From Eutreptiella sp. 'Long Island Sound 2002' (Eukaryota; Euglenozoa; Euglenophyceae; Eutreptiales; Eutreptiaceae): a stretch of DNA of 64,000 bases. A program made the position numbers and the translations under genes. The DNA lies in NCBI GenBank assembly GCA_964036045.1, contig OZ038378.1:185789128-185853127 (forward strand), read 5' to 3'. Positions 63,629 through 64,000 of this stretch are shown piece after piece. The notes under the pieces are model-generated. The model was not told where the DNA came from. It made no database searches and saw only the letters and a list, made by a program, of their open reading frames with translations. Position 1 is the first letter of the stretch; each line of letters starts with the position of its first letter.

Positions 63629-63997
63629 TCACCGCTGCTGCCGCGGTAGCTGCTCCAAAGGGGACTGCGGGTGTGACTGCTGCCTTACTCCCTGGGGGGA
63701 CTGCTGCATCACGTGCTGTTGGGTGGGTGGCGACTGCATGGGGCGCTGCTGATTGGGTGACTGCATTGGCCGCTGTTGATTGGGTGACTGCATTGGCCGC
63801 TGTTGATTGGGTGACTGCATTGGCCGCTGTTGATCGGGGGACTGCACGGGCCGCTGTTGATTGGGTGACTGCTGAGGACGCAGCATTTGAGGCTGCCCCT
63901 GGTGCTGGGCGTGCTGCTGCGCCCTCTGAGGCTGAGGGGATTGGTGGCGCCCCTGATGCTGGGGATTTTGCTGGGCCCTCAGTGCCTGCATGTGCAT
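63629..63997 (-). CDS. Gln/Pro-rich exon at right edge, with 27-bp repeats
   Basis: Minus strand frame, open at the edge and closed by TGA (63631-63629). It is almost wholly Gln, Pro, Ser, Met and His, with a nine-residue repeat (QSPNQQRPM) coded by five 27-bp units at about 63736-63870. Such tracts are common in transcription co-regulators and other disordered nuclear proteins. The exon presumably continues beyond 64000. Its reading direction is supported by frame-preserving repeats, but a non-coding repeat cannot be excluded. Confidence 0.4.
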   Translation of the reverse strand: MHMQALRAQQNPQHQGRHQSPQPQRAQQHAQHQGQPQMLRPQQSPNQQRPVQSPDQQRPMQSPNQQRPMQSPNQQRPMQSPNQQRPMQSPPTQQHVMQQSPQGVRQQSHPQSPLEQLPRQQR

Positions 63998-64000
63998 CTG

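Overview
The window reads as nuclear DNA of a eukaryote. Coding stretches are short, separated by long repeat-filled introns, and bounded by GT-AG sites whose phases can be checked. There are LINE-type and hAT-type transposon remains, interstitial CCCTAA repeats, long TA microsatellites and an unusual number of G or C runs of 10-20 bases. Nothing resembles a bacterial operon or a CRISPR array. The stem-loop-binding protein exon looks most like plant/algal versions, so a unicellular alga or related protist is my best guess, at low confidence; I cannot name the species.

Nearly all recognisable host genes are on the minus strand. From left to right: a Sel1-repeat protein running off the left edge (1-704); a PIAS/SIZ-type SUMO E3 ligase with an SP-RING exon (8924-9164) and a SAP-like exon split by a 729-bp hAT element (10034-10894); a histone stem-loop-binding protein whose RNA-binding domain is split over two exons 2.7 kb apart (13093-16095) with a possible further exon at 12106-12378; several unidentified but well-bounded exons (18.9-22.1, 26.4-27.0, 29.1-29.3, 30.7-31.2 kb); a Frag1/DRAM/Sfk1-like membrane protein with three phase-compatible exons (33338-36549); a second, rougher locus of the same kind (51969-55368); and a coding-like stretch plus a Gln-rich exon at the right edge. 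One good plus-strand exon lies at 7141-7448.

The rest is mostly repeats. RNase H-bearing retroelement fragments occur at eight places, the longest being a 5'-truncated LINE 3' half at 42.2-44.0 kb, with three tRNA-like promoter modules (A and B boxes at identical spacing) just beyond its 3' end. At 38.9-51.0 kb there is a structured repeat block: an 85-bp tandem array, a 168-bp satellite, three copies of a 1.0-1.2-kb element with 16-bp terminal inverted repeats (two of them tail to tail, making a large palindrome), and two GC-rich tandem arrays (44.2-47.5 kb). The SUMO ligase and stem-loop-binding protein loci share a 0.3-kb repeat placed just before an exon in each.

All domain calls come from reading motifs by eye; no database search was run. 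Exon ends are given where a splice site with fitting phase could be seen; first exons, promoters and polyadenylation sites were not identified for any gene.
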